Of a stretch of 64,000 nt of DNA, positions 1-10,969 are shown in pieces. The notes beneath the pieces were generated by a model that did not search any database, had not been told where the DNA came from, and saw only the letters and a program-made list of their open reading frames with translations. The stretch's first letter is position 1. The number at the start of each line of letters is the position of its first letter. Source of the stretch: Inia geoffrensis (taxonomy: Eukaryota > Chordata > Mammalia > Artiodactyla > Iniidae); NCBI GenBank assembly GCA_036417435.1, contig CM070903.1, positions 62,038,001 through 62,102,000 of the forward strand. The letters are read 5' to 3'. Made by a program: the position numbers and the translations under genes.

Positions 1-86
1 TCCCATTTCTCCCTTTTGACATTCTCTCCTTCCTTTTCTTCCCTTTCCCCCCTTTCTCCCTTCCACCTCCCTCCCTCTTTTCTTTA
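1..86. repeat. Polypyrimidine (C/T) tract
   Basis: The first 86 bases are almost entirely C and T on the plus strand, with runs of C and T interrupted by only a few purines. It is a low-complexity homopurine-homopyrimidine tract that may extend to the left of the window. No gene signal is visible in it. Confidence 0.8.
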
Positions 87-1429
87 ATTTGGGGGATGTG
101 GTGGTAAACTTTGAGTAAGGAAAAAATATTTTTGTTTCAGAATTCGTGTGCTTTTACTACTCCAAAGGCTGATTTAGAGGAAAATTTTTGGTTACTTCTT
201 ATGGCATTCTCTTTTTTTTCCTTAAGAGTCCATAAATAGCCTTCAGGGATCAAGCTATTTCCAAACATTCCCATCATGGCCTCCAGTACTACACAGTGCA
301 GTTTGTGATGTACCCTAATAAAGGTAGTCTTTTACAAAAGACTGCAATAGCTAGTGAAGAACTATTTTTTCAATTACTTTTGTAAAGGCACAAAATAAAT
401 GACAGTGGAGTATGTACATAAGTAAAGCAAAGGTTCAGACTTACTTTACAACTACAATGTCACTAATAGACATCATCTCCCCTGCTGTTCTACATATCTA
501 GATTCAAGTCTGAGGCTTTAAACTATCTTTTACAGACAAAACAGGGTAAGGGACGAACGTGTCTTTCATGTTCCAATAACAAAGAAGGTATGGGAGAATA
601 ATTTGTTTCTACAGGTATCTGCCACAATAAACACCCAATATACAAAATTCTGAAGTTATGACAAATTTAGGATCTGATAATGTGTTTTACAAAATGATTT
701 TCCATAGACTTCTACTGCGGAGATAGTAACTCCAAATACATCAAAAATTGTGGTTTAATTTTTTTTTTATTTTCATAAAACGTTTTAAGAAAGATTGCTG
801 TCATATAAGAAGTAACAGTAATTTCAGAAAAATCAGAAATTTCCAGAAAAAGAACAACATTACAGGTTACAACATTACAACAGACACCTCTCATATTCAT
901 GCATCTAATAAGATCAGTAAAACCAGTGGTAGGAAGTACCTACAGGTGGTTGTGAAGGCAGATGCTTTCTAAGTGGAGGAGGCCGAAAATAAAGTCACAC
1001 CTACAGTGATATGCTTTCATCTTTCTTCTTACCCTCCCAGTCACCCTGCATCTCTCACTGTGGTGCTTTAACTATCTTGTGGCCTTCCTTCTGCAAGCAC
1101 TTTTGGAGGAGTAAACTTGAAGTCTTATGAGAATAGATTCAGTCCTGTGCCACTAACTGAAGGCATTTGTTCCTTTTATGGTTTTACTAAAATCAAAAGT
1201 ATCATGAATATGTCTTAAAATCTAAGACTGGAAATTATATTGTAAGGATGTCTTAAAGTCCTCCAGGCCTACAGGTTGTACAAGGCAAACAAGAGTACAT
1301 CATACGGGCCAGTCTCTACCTGACTCTTCAAGATTCTGAAGATTGTCAAAGTTCATAAAGTGTTCTTTTTTTTCTTGACATACACTAGGCTAAGTATTAC
1401 CACCTCAGCGTCTGAGGACATCTTTTTAC
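87..1429. other. Unrecognised AT-rich sequence
   Basis: I see no gene or clearly assignable repeat here. Reading frames are short and carry no recognisable domain. The stretch is probably unique sequence or repeats too decayed to read by eye. Confidence 0.5.
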
Positions 1430-1758
1430 CTATGCCTGGAATGTTCTTCCTCTAGAGCTTGGCATTTTCATTCTCTTTATTCTCATCTCTACTCAAATAC
1501 CACCTTTTCAGGAGACCGACACCAACCATCTGATTAAAATGGCTCGCCACCTTCATTCTACCCTACCCTGCTTTATTTTTTTCATAGTATTTATTCTTTA
1601 CTGAAATTATATGTTTATTTGCTTATTATGTGTCTTCCCAACCAAAATTTGAGCTTTGTGAGCCAAAGACTTTCATCTTACTCCCCATAGCATCACTAGT
1701 GACCAGAACTGTGTCTAACATATGGTAGGTGTTCACTATGTATTTCTCAAATAAATAA
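1430..1758 (+). repeat. L2 LINE 3' end, plus strand
   Basis: The order of segments matches the L2 3' end: a 'gcctggaatgttcttcctct' start, a C/T-rich middle, 'gagctttgtgagc' and a terminal 'ggtaggtgttcactatgtat...aataaataaa'. L2 is an ancient mammalian LINE, long inactive. Edges are approximate and no target duplication is visible. Confidence 0.75.
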
Positions 1759-2835
1759 AACTTAGGGCTAAGATACTTTCTCTTAAATTTTACAATTTAA
1801 ATACCATCTTCTGCTGATAAGAGAAGATATCATACAATGACCTTTCACACTCTAGACAATGAATGAAGTCAACATGGAAGAGTCACTTTTCTAGGAAGAG
1901 TATGTTCAGACCCAGTTTGAAATCACAGCCTGTTGCTATGGGGTGTTTATTGTCTGCCATTTTAGTTAGACCACTGAATTGATGGAATTAACAAAAGACC
2001 TGACAAGACACAAGCACACACACACCAAAATAACAAACAAAAAGCCCCCAAATCCTCCTTACTCTTGGAATTGGAGTGCATCGCTACTTTACTCCATGTC
2101 AACAACGGCTAGAGAAGAGAGGCATAAATCGGGAGACCTTTAAAAGCTATTTCACTGAACCTGCCACCTGTCACGCATGCAAGAAGAGGCAATCATCCAT
2201 CTATCCAGACTGGTAGGTCATAAAGTCTTAAGTGCCATTTATTTACCTGAAACTAGTGATTCCTTGGAAATTTTTTATATCACATAATAATGAAATGACA
2301 TGATCTCTGTTTTTCCTTTAGATAAACATTGAACATTTGCTTTAAGATTGCATATAACTTTTAAAATACAAACACCAATTAAATGAAGTATTTTTTGTTA
2401 GAGGAAAAAATGTCTATCATAATTTTAGTGGCAATAATAGTTCTGTACATTTCCCTTAGCAATTTTAACTTCAGATTTCTAAGCACTATGCAAACATTAA
2501 TTTACTAAGTTCTGCTGTGTTCTCCATGTGAATTTGAATTTTAACATTTCTTCATTATTTTCAGATGAGAATCACATGGACAGGTCCATGACTTGCCAAG
2601 ACCACCTAGCAAGGACATTAAGGAAAAAAAGAGCAAGATCTTTCCTTTTTGAAAGTGGGTGCCCAAGGAAGAGTAATGAAATAATATAAGAAAATATCTA
2701 AAATAGCACCTGGTTTTTTTTACACAGTGCTTCCATTCAAATTTGTTTTGGTAAGTGAAATAAGCTGATAGCTTAGTTCAGATACTAAGGACTCTGAATA
2801 AACATCCCTGAAAATAGTAGGGTCAATCTTTAAGA
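1759..2835. other. Unrecognised AT-rich sequence
   Basis: No gene, no assignable repeat and no unusual composition were seen in this stretch. Confidence 0.5.
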
Positions 2836-2895
2836 ATAGTAGTTAGCAATTATTGAGCATGTGCTATGTGCCAGGCACTGTTCTAAGAGCTAGTG
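2836..2895 (-). repeat. L2 LINE 3' end fragment, minus strand
   Basis: The phrase 'attgagcatgtgctatgtgc' followed by 'caggcactgttctaag' is the reverse complement of the L2 3' terminus. It abuts a plus-strand L2 end, so two L2 tails lie close together in opposite orientation. Confidence 0.65.
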
Positions 2896-2899
2896 GAAA

Positions 2900-2998
2900 T
2901 AGGGAATTGTGTCTTGTTCACCACTGTATTCCCCGAGCCTAGAACTGTGCCGGGGCCAGAGTGAATGCTGAATCAGTACTCGTAATAAATGTATGTAT
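2900..2998 (+). repeat. L2 LINE 3' end fragment, plus strand
   Basis: It reads 'gtcttgttcaccactgtatt', then 'cctagaactgtgcc', then 'aataaatgtatgtatgag', which is the plus-strand L2 terminus. Edges are approximate. Confidence 0.7.
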
Positions 2999-3095
2999 GA
3001 GAGAAGCATTCTTGGTTCCAAATGACTAAACTGTATGAATTTTTAAACACAACCTGTTTGTAAGTTAGAAGCAGCCTATATAAATGCTTACTCTT

Positions 3096-3309
3096 TTTTT
3101 TTTTTTTTTTTTTTTTGGCGGTACGCGGGCCTCTCACTGTTGTGGCCTCTCCCGTTGCCGGAGCACAGGCTCTGGACACGCAGGCTCAGGTGCCATGGCT
3201 CACGGGGCCAGCCACTCCGCGGCATGCGGGATCTTCCCGGACTGGGGCACGAACCATGTCACCTGCATCGGCAGGCGGACTCTCAACCACTGTGCCACCA
3301 GGGAAGCCC
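3096..3309 (-). mobile_element. CHR-1-type tRNA-derived SINE
   Basis: A short-form CHR SINE in reverse. The T-rich stretch at about 3096-3116 is its A tail, followed by the reverse complement of the body and ending at 'accagggaagcc', the element's 5' end. It is flanked by 15-bp target duplications, taaatgcttactctt (3081-3095) and taaattcttactctt (3310-3324), which differ at one base. This fixes both ends and shows insertion by LINE-type machinery. The tRNA-like A and B boxes are present but the element is not a functional tRNA gene. Confidence 0.96.
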
Positions 3310-3412
3310 TAAATTCTTACTCTTAAAAGTGGAGGAGAAAGGAAGAGATTTGATTTGACCTGGGTGTGTAACTAAATCTAGGGTAGCGGTGAGCCTCTAT
3401 ACAATAGAATCC

Positions 3413-3500
3413 ATTGATTTAACAAATATTTATTGAACACATACTATATGTCAGGCATTATAAGGGGTTCTAGGAATAAATACAAGGTCTTTTTGTTATG
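3413..3500 (-). repeat. L2 LINE 3' end fragment, minus strand
   Basis: The phrase 'ttaacaaatatttattgaac' followed by 'acatactatatgtcaggcat' is the reverse complement of the L2 tail. Only the terminal part is recognisable. Confidence 0.65.
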
Positions 3501-6282
3501 GAACTTAAATTATTGTTTATGTACCTGAGAGGAGGGTAACTTTGTATATATGCAATTATGAGGCAAGAACTTTTTATAAACCAGTGATTCCTGTTTGTTT
3601 GGATTTACCATTTTACCAACTTAATTTGCCAGTGCTTCGACAATTCAGTCTCTTTCTGTATGTCCATGAGAAAACTACAGAGAAATATAGGTGTACTGAT
3701 TAATTAAAATATGTATCCATAAAGTGGGTGGTTAGCTGACAATTGCTTAGACAATCTGATCAATGTCTGAAAAGTTAATTAGGCATCAGGGTGAGTTCTG
3801 AAAGGTCTGAGTTACCTATTTTAGTTACCCGTATTGTCAATTCTCAACTTCACCTATACAAATACACTCTAGAGCTTCATTTGGACTACATAAAATTGGA
3901 CTCCAGATACAAGTCTTAATGTATAAGATCAAGAATGATGCCATTTCAATGAAAAGAAATTTAAAAGTACACAGAATATTAGAAGATAAAAAGGTCTTAC
4001 AAACTCCCTACAAAGGCTGGCGATCTCATCTATGGTCAACCTTTGGGTGCTAGCTCTGTTCCTATTACACAGATTCTCTCAAAACATAGCTGACCAAAGT
4101 ATGGCTTGTTGGCGAGTATGCATAACTGAATTTATTTCACTCTGATAATCCACCAGAGATGTTTAGTTTTTTTAAAACAATCTCATTTCTTTTGGCTTTA
4201 CTTTTAGGACACAAAATCAAGCTTTTGAAAATATTTCTGCTGTAAACTGACTCTTCAGCCGTGTTATGGAAGTTTTACTCTGTAAGAAAACCAAGGAAAT
4301 CCAAGGCAATCTAAGTTTGATGTTTAACCATTGCTAGCAGCCCACTTAAGGTATATTTCTCCTCCAAAAATTAAGCTTTCTGAAATACATATTTTAGCCG
4401 GGAGTTCAGCAATGCCGGGAAAACACTAAACATTTGTTGGCAAAGGAAGAAAAGAAAAAATTTGGTATTGATGTATTTTATTTTTAGTATATTGAAATCA
4501 AGAACTAGATTCAAGTGACAGTTCTGCTTCAACCTGCTGGGTCTGTGCTATCGAAAAACTGAAATTTGATATCTAAAACTCACTATTATATTCAGAATTA
4601 CTCAACATTCCTTTTCTGTTTATACATGTTCATGTCAATGATACAATAGCCCCAGGCATTCCACTACCAATCTCCTTGCACATGTCCATTGACATTGTCT
4701 CTATCAAATTTGATCCAATAAAATTCAATGGAATTAAATAAAACAGTCTGCTTGAACCTCAGTATTTCTCATCTCTTATTATGTTGTACTTCTTATCATT
4801 TCTTATTTATTTAGCTGTGGCAAAAATGTTCCCAGACTCAATTGTATTTTCACTCTTGGTCTCCTATTTCTTAAGTATTTTTTCTTTGAGTAATGTTGTT
4901 CATCTCAGTTGCAAAAAAAAAAAAAAAAAAAAAAAAAAGAATCCCTTATAATTCTATGAAAATAAAAAGGGTGTAATAATAAAGTAACTGCTATTGTATA
5001 GCAGAGAGGACATTTCCATCCGACGTTTACCATAAAATTTTCACCTGATTCCAATAGTTTTCACAAGTACTGCCTACTTTGAGAAGATTCCAAATTGCAG
5101 AAGGCAGATGGATGGTAGGTAACTCAAGGAGAAACTTGGTAAGGAAGACAGATTTCTAGTTATGGCTTCAAGAGTTAAATTTTAAAATAAAGTAAGGAAT
5201 AAGTGTTGAAGAAGATACGCAATTGGCTTATGATTTCTCCCATCACTTTTAGACATGAGAGTAACCCTACATTTCTCCCCTTCATTTCCACACTCCCTTC
5301 TATCTGCACATGGATTTTATGCTTCCCCCTGAAAGCTGCCTTTAATGTTAAATTTAAACTGATTTCATGTGTTTATAAACATTTTGAGGGGGGCGGGTTA
5401 AGACACACAGTATGATTTTTCTCTGGAATTCTCTTTCTACAAGCAACAGCCAGATGACAATCAACCTCTCCTTAATCTCTTGAAAAAAAACATCAGTAAG
5501 TTTCTTGTGTCTTTCATACAGGATTGCCATTTATTACAAATTGTGCTGAAAGACCTCACACACAGCAAACTGAAGCATGTGGGATTTAATCCATCACACA
5601 GAATGATTAAGGATTGAGTCAACACTTCTAGGGCTTCTGCCCCCCAACTATGCATTTCCATGGTGCCCATTTCCATGGTGTTCAGACCTTCAAACAAACA
5701 CATTTGTCTAAAAACAAATACACATGTAGGAAAACAGTTCTGAGGGCTCTCACCTTTTCAGCTGCTTTTGGTTGACCGTTGAAAAGTCAGATACAACATT
5801 CTGAAATTCTGAGTCTTCTTGTCTTATGTACTGGAAAGGGAAATCTTTGGTCCCAGGTAGTGAATCTTTCATGGCTTCTGTTAAATGGGCAAGGGAGTCA
5901 CAAAAGGAGGCCCTCGGGTTTTCACCCTGTAATGGCCTCCTCCTTGGTTTCCCTCCACCTCCCATCCACTGGTTTCAACTTCATTTTGAGGATACATAAA
6001 ATTATTCTGAATAAAACCCATTATTTTCACAGTCTCTCTCAAAAAAGTTTTCTAAGAAATTTGTTTCAAAACAAGATTATCTGTAATATTAAGAATACAT
6101 TAATGTCTTTCAATACTTCTCTAGATTTCATAAATCTTACCTATCCAGGGATCATGTGATATAACTTGAGGGCAACTGAAGAAATCTCTCCTCAACAGTC
6201 TTCCTGTGCCTGAAATTCTATCACTTAAAATTCACAGATAAAGGCAGTGTCCCTAGAAATCATTTGATTCTATGCTACCCTG
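3501..6282. other. Unrecognised sequence; one long poly-A
   Basis: Nothing gene-like was found. A pure 26-base A run lies at 4913-4938 without a recognisable SINE or L1 body upstream, so I leave it as a mononucleotide tract. The reading frames near 5461-6159 have no domain and no codon-like constraint that I can see. Confidence 0.5.
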
Positions 6283-6425
6283 AGAAGGGTACCATTTTAT
6301 AATTTCTCTTTTAGAGATGAGGAAATGAAGGTACAGAGAAGTTAAGTAACTTGCCTAAAGTCTTTTGGTAAGGATTTGAACCCATAGAGTCTGATACCAT
6401 AGCCTTAGCCTTATTATACTGATTC
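6283..6425 (-). repeat. MIR SINE, minus strand
   Basis: It reads 'ccattttataatttc', 'gagatgaggaaatgaagg', 'gttaagtaacttgcc' and 'gatttgaaccca', the reverse complement of the MIR core. MIR is an ancient tRNA-derived SINE shared by mammals. Edges are approximate. Confidence 0.8.
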
Positions 6426-6439
6426 TCCATAAAGCAGAG

Positions 6440-6589
6440 ATCAGTAGAGAGGAATGGCTAAACGCATGATTTTGGAGTCAGCATAAGTTCAAATCCTACT
6501 TTCACCACTTACTGGCTGCATGAGCTTGGCCAAGGATCTTAACCTCTATGAGCCTTTATTTCTTTGTGTGTATAAAAAGTAGCTAGCCT
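6440..6589 (+). repeat. MIR SINE, plus strand, first part
   Basis: It reads 'gattttggagtcagcata', 'ttcaaatcctactttcacca' and 'cttactggctgc', the MIR 5' half and core. It stops near 'tttctttgtgtgtataaaaa', where MIR should continue with a 'ggggataata' segment. That segment reappears at about 6815, so the element is split by the MIR at 6590-6814. Confidence 0.75.
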
Positions 6590-6814
6590 TCACTGAGTAG
6601 TAAGCTATGTCCTAGTCATCAAAGCAAAGCGTTTTACATGCATTAGCTCATTTAATTCTCACAATAACTCAACAAGGCATGAAGTATTATCATCCCCAAA
6701 TTAGAGATGAGGAAACTGAAGTTAAGTAACTTGCCTACTGTTATACTGTAAGTCGTAGAGACAGAATTTGACAAAGGGTAACCTCACTCCGGAAACCAAT
6801 ATGTTTAATCATTA
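6590..6814 (-). repeat. MIR SINE inserted in another MIR
   Basis: A nearly full MIR in reverse: 'cattagctcatttaattctc', 'agagatgaggaaactgaag', 'gttaagtaacttgcc'. It lies between two halves of a plus-strand MIR and so is the later of the two insertions. Confidence 0.7.
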
Positions 6815-6896
6815 AATTTGGCGATAATAACCAACAGTATTTGCCTCAAGGGGCTTTTGGCTGTATTTTGGTCAGGATTAAATGAGGTAAAGCATG
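6815..6896 (+). repeat. MIR SINE, plus strand, second part
   Basis: It continues the outer MIR with 'gcgataataaccaacagt' and 'aggattaaatgaggtaaagc'. It ends in gcatg, which is the left target duplication of the LTR that follows. Confidence 0.7.
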
Positions 6897-7505
6897 TGTG
6901 ATGGTTACCTGTATGTGTCAGCTTGACTGGGACAAAGGGTACACAGATATTTGGTCAAACATATTCTAGGTATGTCTGTGAGGGTGTTTTTGGATGATAT
7001 TAACATTGGAATCTATAGACTGAGTAAAGCAGATTGCTCTCCCTAATGTGAGTGGCCCCCATCCAATCAGTTGAATGCCTGAATAGAATAAAAAGGGAAA
7101 GCCTCCTGGGATTAATAGGGAATTCCTCCTGCCTGCCTGCCTTTGAGCTGGGACATTAGTTTTTCCTGCCTTTGGACTTGAGCTGAAACACTGGCTCTTC
7201 CTGAACCTTGAACCTACCAGCCTTTGGATTAGAGCTATACAATCAGCTCTCCTAGTTCTCAACTTTCAGACTGTACTGGAGCCACCCCATTAGTTCTCCT
7301 GGGCCTCCAGCTTGTCTTCAGATCTTGGGACTTGTCAGCTGTCATAACTGTGTGAGCCAATTCCTTATAATAAATGTGTATATGTGTGTGTATAGATATA
7401 CAGCTAAATGGATAGATATAGATAGACAAAAATCTGTCTGTCTGCCTGTCTACCTATCTATACATCCTATTGTTTCTTTTTCTCTGGAGAATCCTGACCA
7501 ATACA
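6897..7505 (+). mobile_element. MaLR-type (ERVL-MaLR) solo LTR
   Basis: It starts tgtgatggtta and ends ctgaccaataca, terminal forms typical of mammalian MaLR LTRs. The interior includes 'tgtgtcagcttgactggg', 'tgtgagggtgtttttgg' and 'gtgagccaattccttataat' with an AATAAA-like signal. It is flanked by 5-bp duplications gcatg (6892-6896) and gtatg (7506-7510), one transition apart. No internal retroviral sequence is present. A TG/GATA-rich microsatellite at about 7375-7465 makes it longer than usual. The exact subfamily (MLT1-like) is my inference. Confidence 0.8.
7375..7465. repeat. Compound microsatellite inside the LTR
   Basis: TG/TA dinucleotides pass into GATA-type units and then CTGT/CTAT-type units on the plus strand. 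It sits in the 3' part of the MaLR LTR, between the polyadenylation region and the terminal 'ctggagaatcctgacc' segment. Confidence 0.8.
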
Positions 7506-7510
7506 GTATG

Positions 7511-7555
7511 TAAAGTGCCTGAAACAGTCATACAGAAATAGTCAGTAATTGTTTC
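7511..7555 (+). repeat. MIR SINE, plus strand, third part
   Basis: It reads 'taaagtgcctgaaacagtca' and 'agtcagtaattgttt', the MIR 3' segment expected directly after 'aaatgaggtaaagcatg'. It completes the outer MIR interrupted by the LTR. Confidence 0.7.
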
Positions 7556-10500
7556 TTAAATTGATTTCCCAAGAAAAGCCAACAGAAAAGAAATTACAGG
7601 AAGGCAAAGCCTCCTTCAATAATGAGAGTAAAGATAGGTCCAGAGGAGGAGGATAAATAGTCTGTAGGCACTAGGCTCTTAAGAAAGGAGGGGGCAAATT
7701 TTAAAACACAATCTGCAGCTAAGTCAGAGGATTAGTTCTTTATGTAAAATAAGAGATGGTAGAAAAATGAGTTTGATCTGGACATCAAGAATAAAAGCTA
7801 CTCTCATCCTCCCCTATGGTGACCTGGAAGGGAATTTTGGTTCTTTACCATGAGGGCAAACTCAGTGGGAACAGATATGACCTTAAGAATCAACAGAAAA
7901 GGTCAGGTTTATTTAATGCCTGACTTACTGTGTACTAATTCAGCCAATCCAACTTCTACATATGCATTTTGTTCCCTGCTATAAATTATGAGGAATAAAA
8001 AGACTTCTCCATGGAATAGGTTAGGTCTCCAAGGTTTTCAGCTAAAAACATCCTGGAGATGACAATTTCAAGTTTCCTAATGTATGTCATTTACACTGAT
8101 ATCCTTGAACTACTGATTCAATTACCTCCACCCACTGTGGTTTTCACCCATGAACACTCCTCCCTGACCAATTTCCTTCTGAATATATTATTCAGTTAGG
8201 GTTAGCCAGTATTGTGACTTCAAGGGGTTCACATAGGAAGAAAAGAAATGAGGTTTCCTTTAGGTTTCAGTGAACATGTGTTACTCCCATCATCTGAGCT
8301 AAAAATCAAGGAAGCTGCAACAGCTGGGAAAGGAAGGAAAAGCAAATTTGATTTTTTAAAGAAAATAGAAAATAAAAGCAATTCTTCCAATTCCAGTGTG
8401 TGGCATCTATGCTGATTTTTCTCCAGAAAAAGTGCTTATCACCGCCAAAATCCCCAGAGTAACCACAGCTGACATACTTCTCAGCATTAGAGCACTTGGC
8501 AACTGGCAATAAAGCCTGCTCCTTTCCCAAGCAGATGAGAAGCCAGGCGCTCCCCAAACAAAACCAATGTAGCTTTTCTTGATTCTTCAGCTGCCTTCAT
8601 GTCTCCTGACCATAGCATTTTTGTCCTGTGCAATGGAAAGCTCATGGAGCAAACCTATTTCACCCAATGAATCAAAACCAATACAATGATTTTTTAATAT
8701 TCTTCTGGCTACATTAACAGAAGAACCTACCTTCAAATGTTGCTGCTGTTGATGTACACATTATAATTGTACAAAGGACTGAAAAATACTGTCAATAAAT
8801 TAGTCCTGCTAAAGAATGTCTAAGTATGCAAAGGGATGCAAATATAGGCCCTCTACCATACACAGGATCCTTGTTTATACCAGTTGCACATGATCAATGG
8901 AAGAGGGCATTCAAAACACTTTTTAATAAACTAATTGTCATCTTGCATTAGCTTATACCAATAGAATTCTTCCAAGTATTTTTCATAATAAAATGTGTAT
9001 AGATTGACTTGATTATTTTTCACTCTTATCAAAGAAAAAATAATCATCTGACTTAAGGTGTTTCCTCTCATGTGAAAGGAGGAAGCCAATTTCAAAGGCT
9101 ACCATTTTCATAACAAATGCCTCCATTTATACTTTTATTAAAAAGCCTATTTCCTTATCTAAGTTCTATGTAAGTATTTCTACTTTTCTCACATTAACTA
9201 CATGTGTGAAATTCCATCAGTGCTACTACCAATATTTATTCCTGATGGCCACAGCTTTTCTAATTTTTGTGTAGCCAAATGCTTAATGTTACATAATCCA
9301 GTGGGAATTCCTTTTTTAAAAACAAAATGTAAATTTATGAATTCCTTTTTTATGCCAAAAATAAAAACAAGAGAAAGTTTCTAAAATGGACATTAGATAA
9401 TGTATAAAATCCACCTTATAAAAAGTGTGCTATTTACATCAGGAAGTCTTCACGTAGCCCTTGAAATCCCAGCCCTGGGGTGGCAACAAGTTCTCAGACA
9501 CACCAATTGAAGCACATCTACGTATGTCAGTGGTTAATTTTACAGAGAACAATTTCATGACTCAACAATTACCCTCGTTGAACTACACTTAATTCCTAAA
9601 TAACAACAATGACTAATAGTATTTTATTGGATATTGTTTATTTGCTAACATTTCTTACAAGCATCTTGATTAGTTGGCTATCTAATCCTCCAAAGATTAT
9701 TCTAAAACATAATAATGCCTAAAATGTAGAGTTCCTTCCTCTGAAACTAAGCACAAATTTGTTGTGACTAATATAAAATTGCTTTGCAAATCTGACCCCT
9801 AATAAGTATAAACACATGAATTAAAGTCAGCATGTAAGTGACATGCTCTAGTAATTAGGCCATATGAGGGGACTGCTGTCTGGTATGAATCACATACTGG
9901 TTGGCCATCACTCCTATACGTTTATGGGGTTAAACTTAACATCAAGAACAACTGATGAAGAGAGCAGAAATCACAAAAGAAGTCTAAAGACGATTTATGA
10001 AACACTGGAACAATTCTGAGCCTCACTTCTCACTGTGTTGTGTTGGTGATGGAGGTGGGAAGGTAGGAACAAAGCTGTGGTCCAGATTATACCTAGTTTT
10101 GATCCAAAGGAATAGTAGCCAAGCAGAAAAAGCATACTAAAAACAATTTCAATTTTTGTTCAGTTTCTCAAGAAAATACCAAAAAGAGGAAGAGAATCCC
10201 TTTTCTCTGTCTTGGCCACATTGGTAATGGACAGCACCTGGGCCTCAGAATCTCTCTCTACTCTTCCTTCACCTACCAGCCCAGACCTCTCTCCATCCCA
10301 TCTATTCCCAACAAGCATTTCCCCTTCTTCCCTGTTTATTTTCCTTTTCATCTCTATTTTTTTCCTCTTACTCTAGTGAAATTCTGGCACTTTATGAAGA
10401 GCTCTCCACCCTTCCCCAGACATAATCACTTTTCAAGTTGTTTCCCATTCCCAAGTCCTAAGTTGCCAAAGTCCTGAAGTAAAGGCTTAATGCAGGAAAA

Positions 10501-10639
10501 AGCAGCTTGGGGAAAGGAAGCTGAATTAGTTCAAGATATTTCTGGTAGCAAGAGCCAGAAGGACTACAGTTGCCAGAAATGTAAACGGGACTGACTATGG
10601 AGCAAAGCTATGCTCCAGTGTGCCACTGAGCATTGAGTT
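7556..10639. other. Unrecognised AT-rich sequence
   Basis: I see no gene and no confidently assignable repeat over these 3 kb. Local reading frames (for example 8306-8557 and 10160-10351 on the minus strand) have no recognisable domains. The interval is mostly unique sequence by eye. Confidence 0.5.
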
Positions 10640-10812
10640 CAGTGATTTAGAGTTTATTTGAACTAATACTCATAGGCATCCTGTGAGGTAGGAACTATGA
10701 AGAAACAGAGGCTCAAAGCAGTTATGATTTGCTGAGATAAAAACTGGAAGAGCCAGCATTCAAACTCAGGACCGATTCCAAAGTCCACCCTTTATACATT
10801 CAGTATTGGCCT
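10640..10812 (-). repeat. MIR SINE, minus strand
   Basis: It reads 'gcatcctgtgaggtaggaac', 'aagaaacagaggctcaaagc' and 'cattcaaactcaggacc', the reverse complement of MIR. Edges are approximate. Confidence 0.75.
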
Positions 10813-10920
10813 AAATTCAAGGAGGCTGTGTCCATAGAATTAGCCAAAAATTACTTTATTTCCTCAAAGACCAAAGCCTAAGAAAGACTTTCTATTATCC
10901 TAAGGCTCTTAGTATGGTAA

Positions 10921-10968
10921 TAGTATAATCAGCTAATACATTTATAGTATAATCAGCTAATACGCTTT
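10921..10968. repeat. 24-bp tandem duplication
   Basis: Two adjacent copies of a unit beginning tagtataatcagctaatac, at 10921-10944 and 10945-10968. The first 19 bases are identical and the last few differ. It is a local duplication with no gene context. Confidence 0.9.
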
Positions 10969-10969
10969 A

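Noticed and set aside
4913..4938. 26-base A run that might be a retrogene tail
   Set aside because: No coding or SINE/L1 body precedes it on the plus strand and no target duplication is visible.
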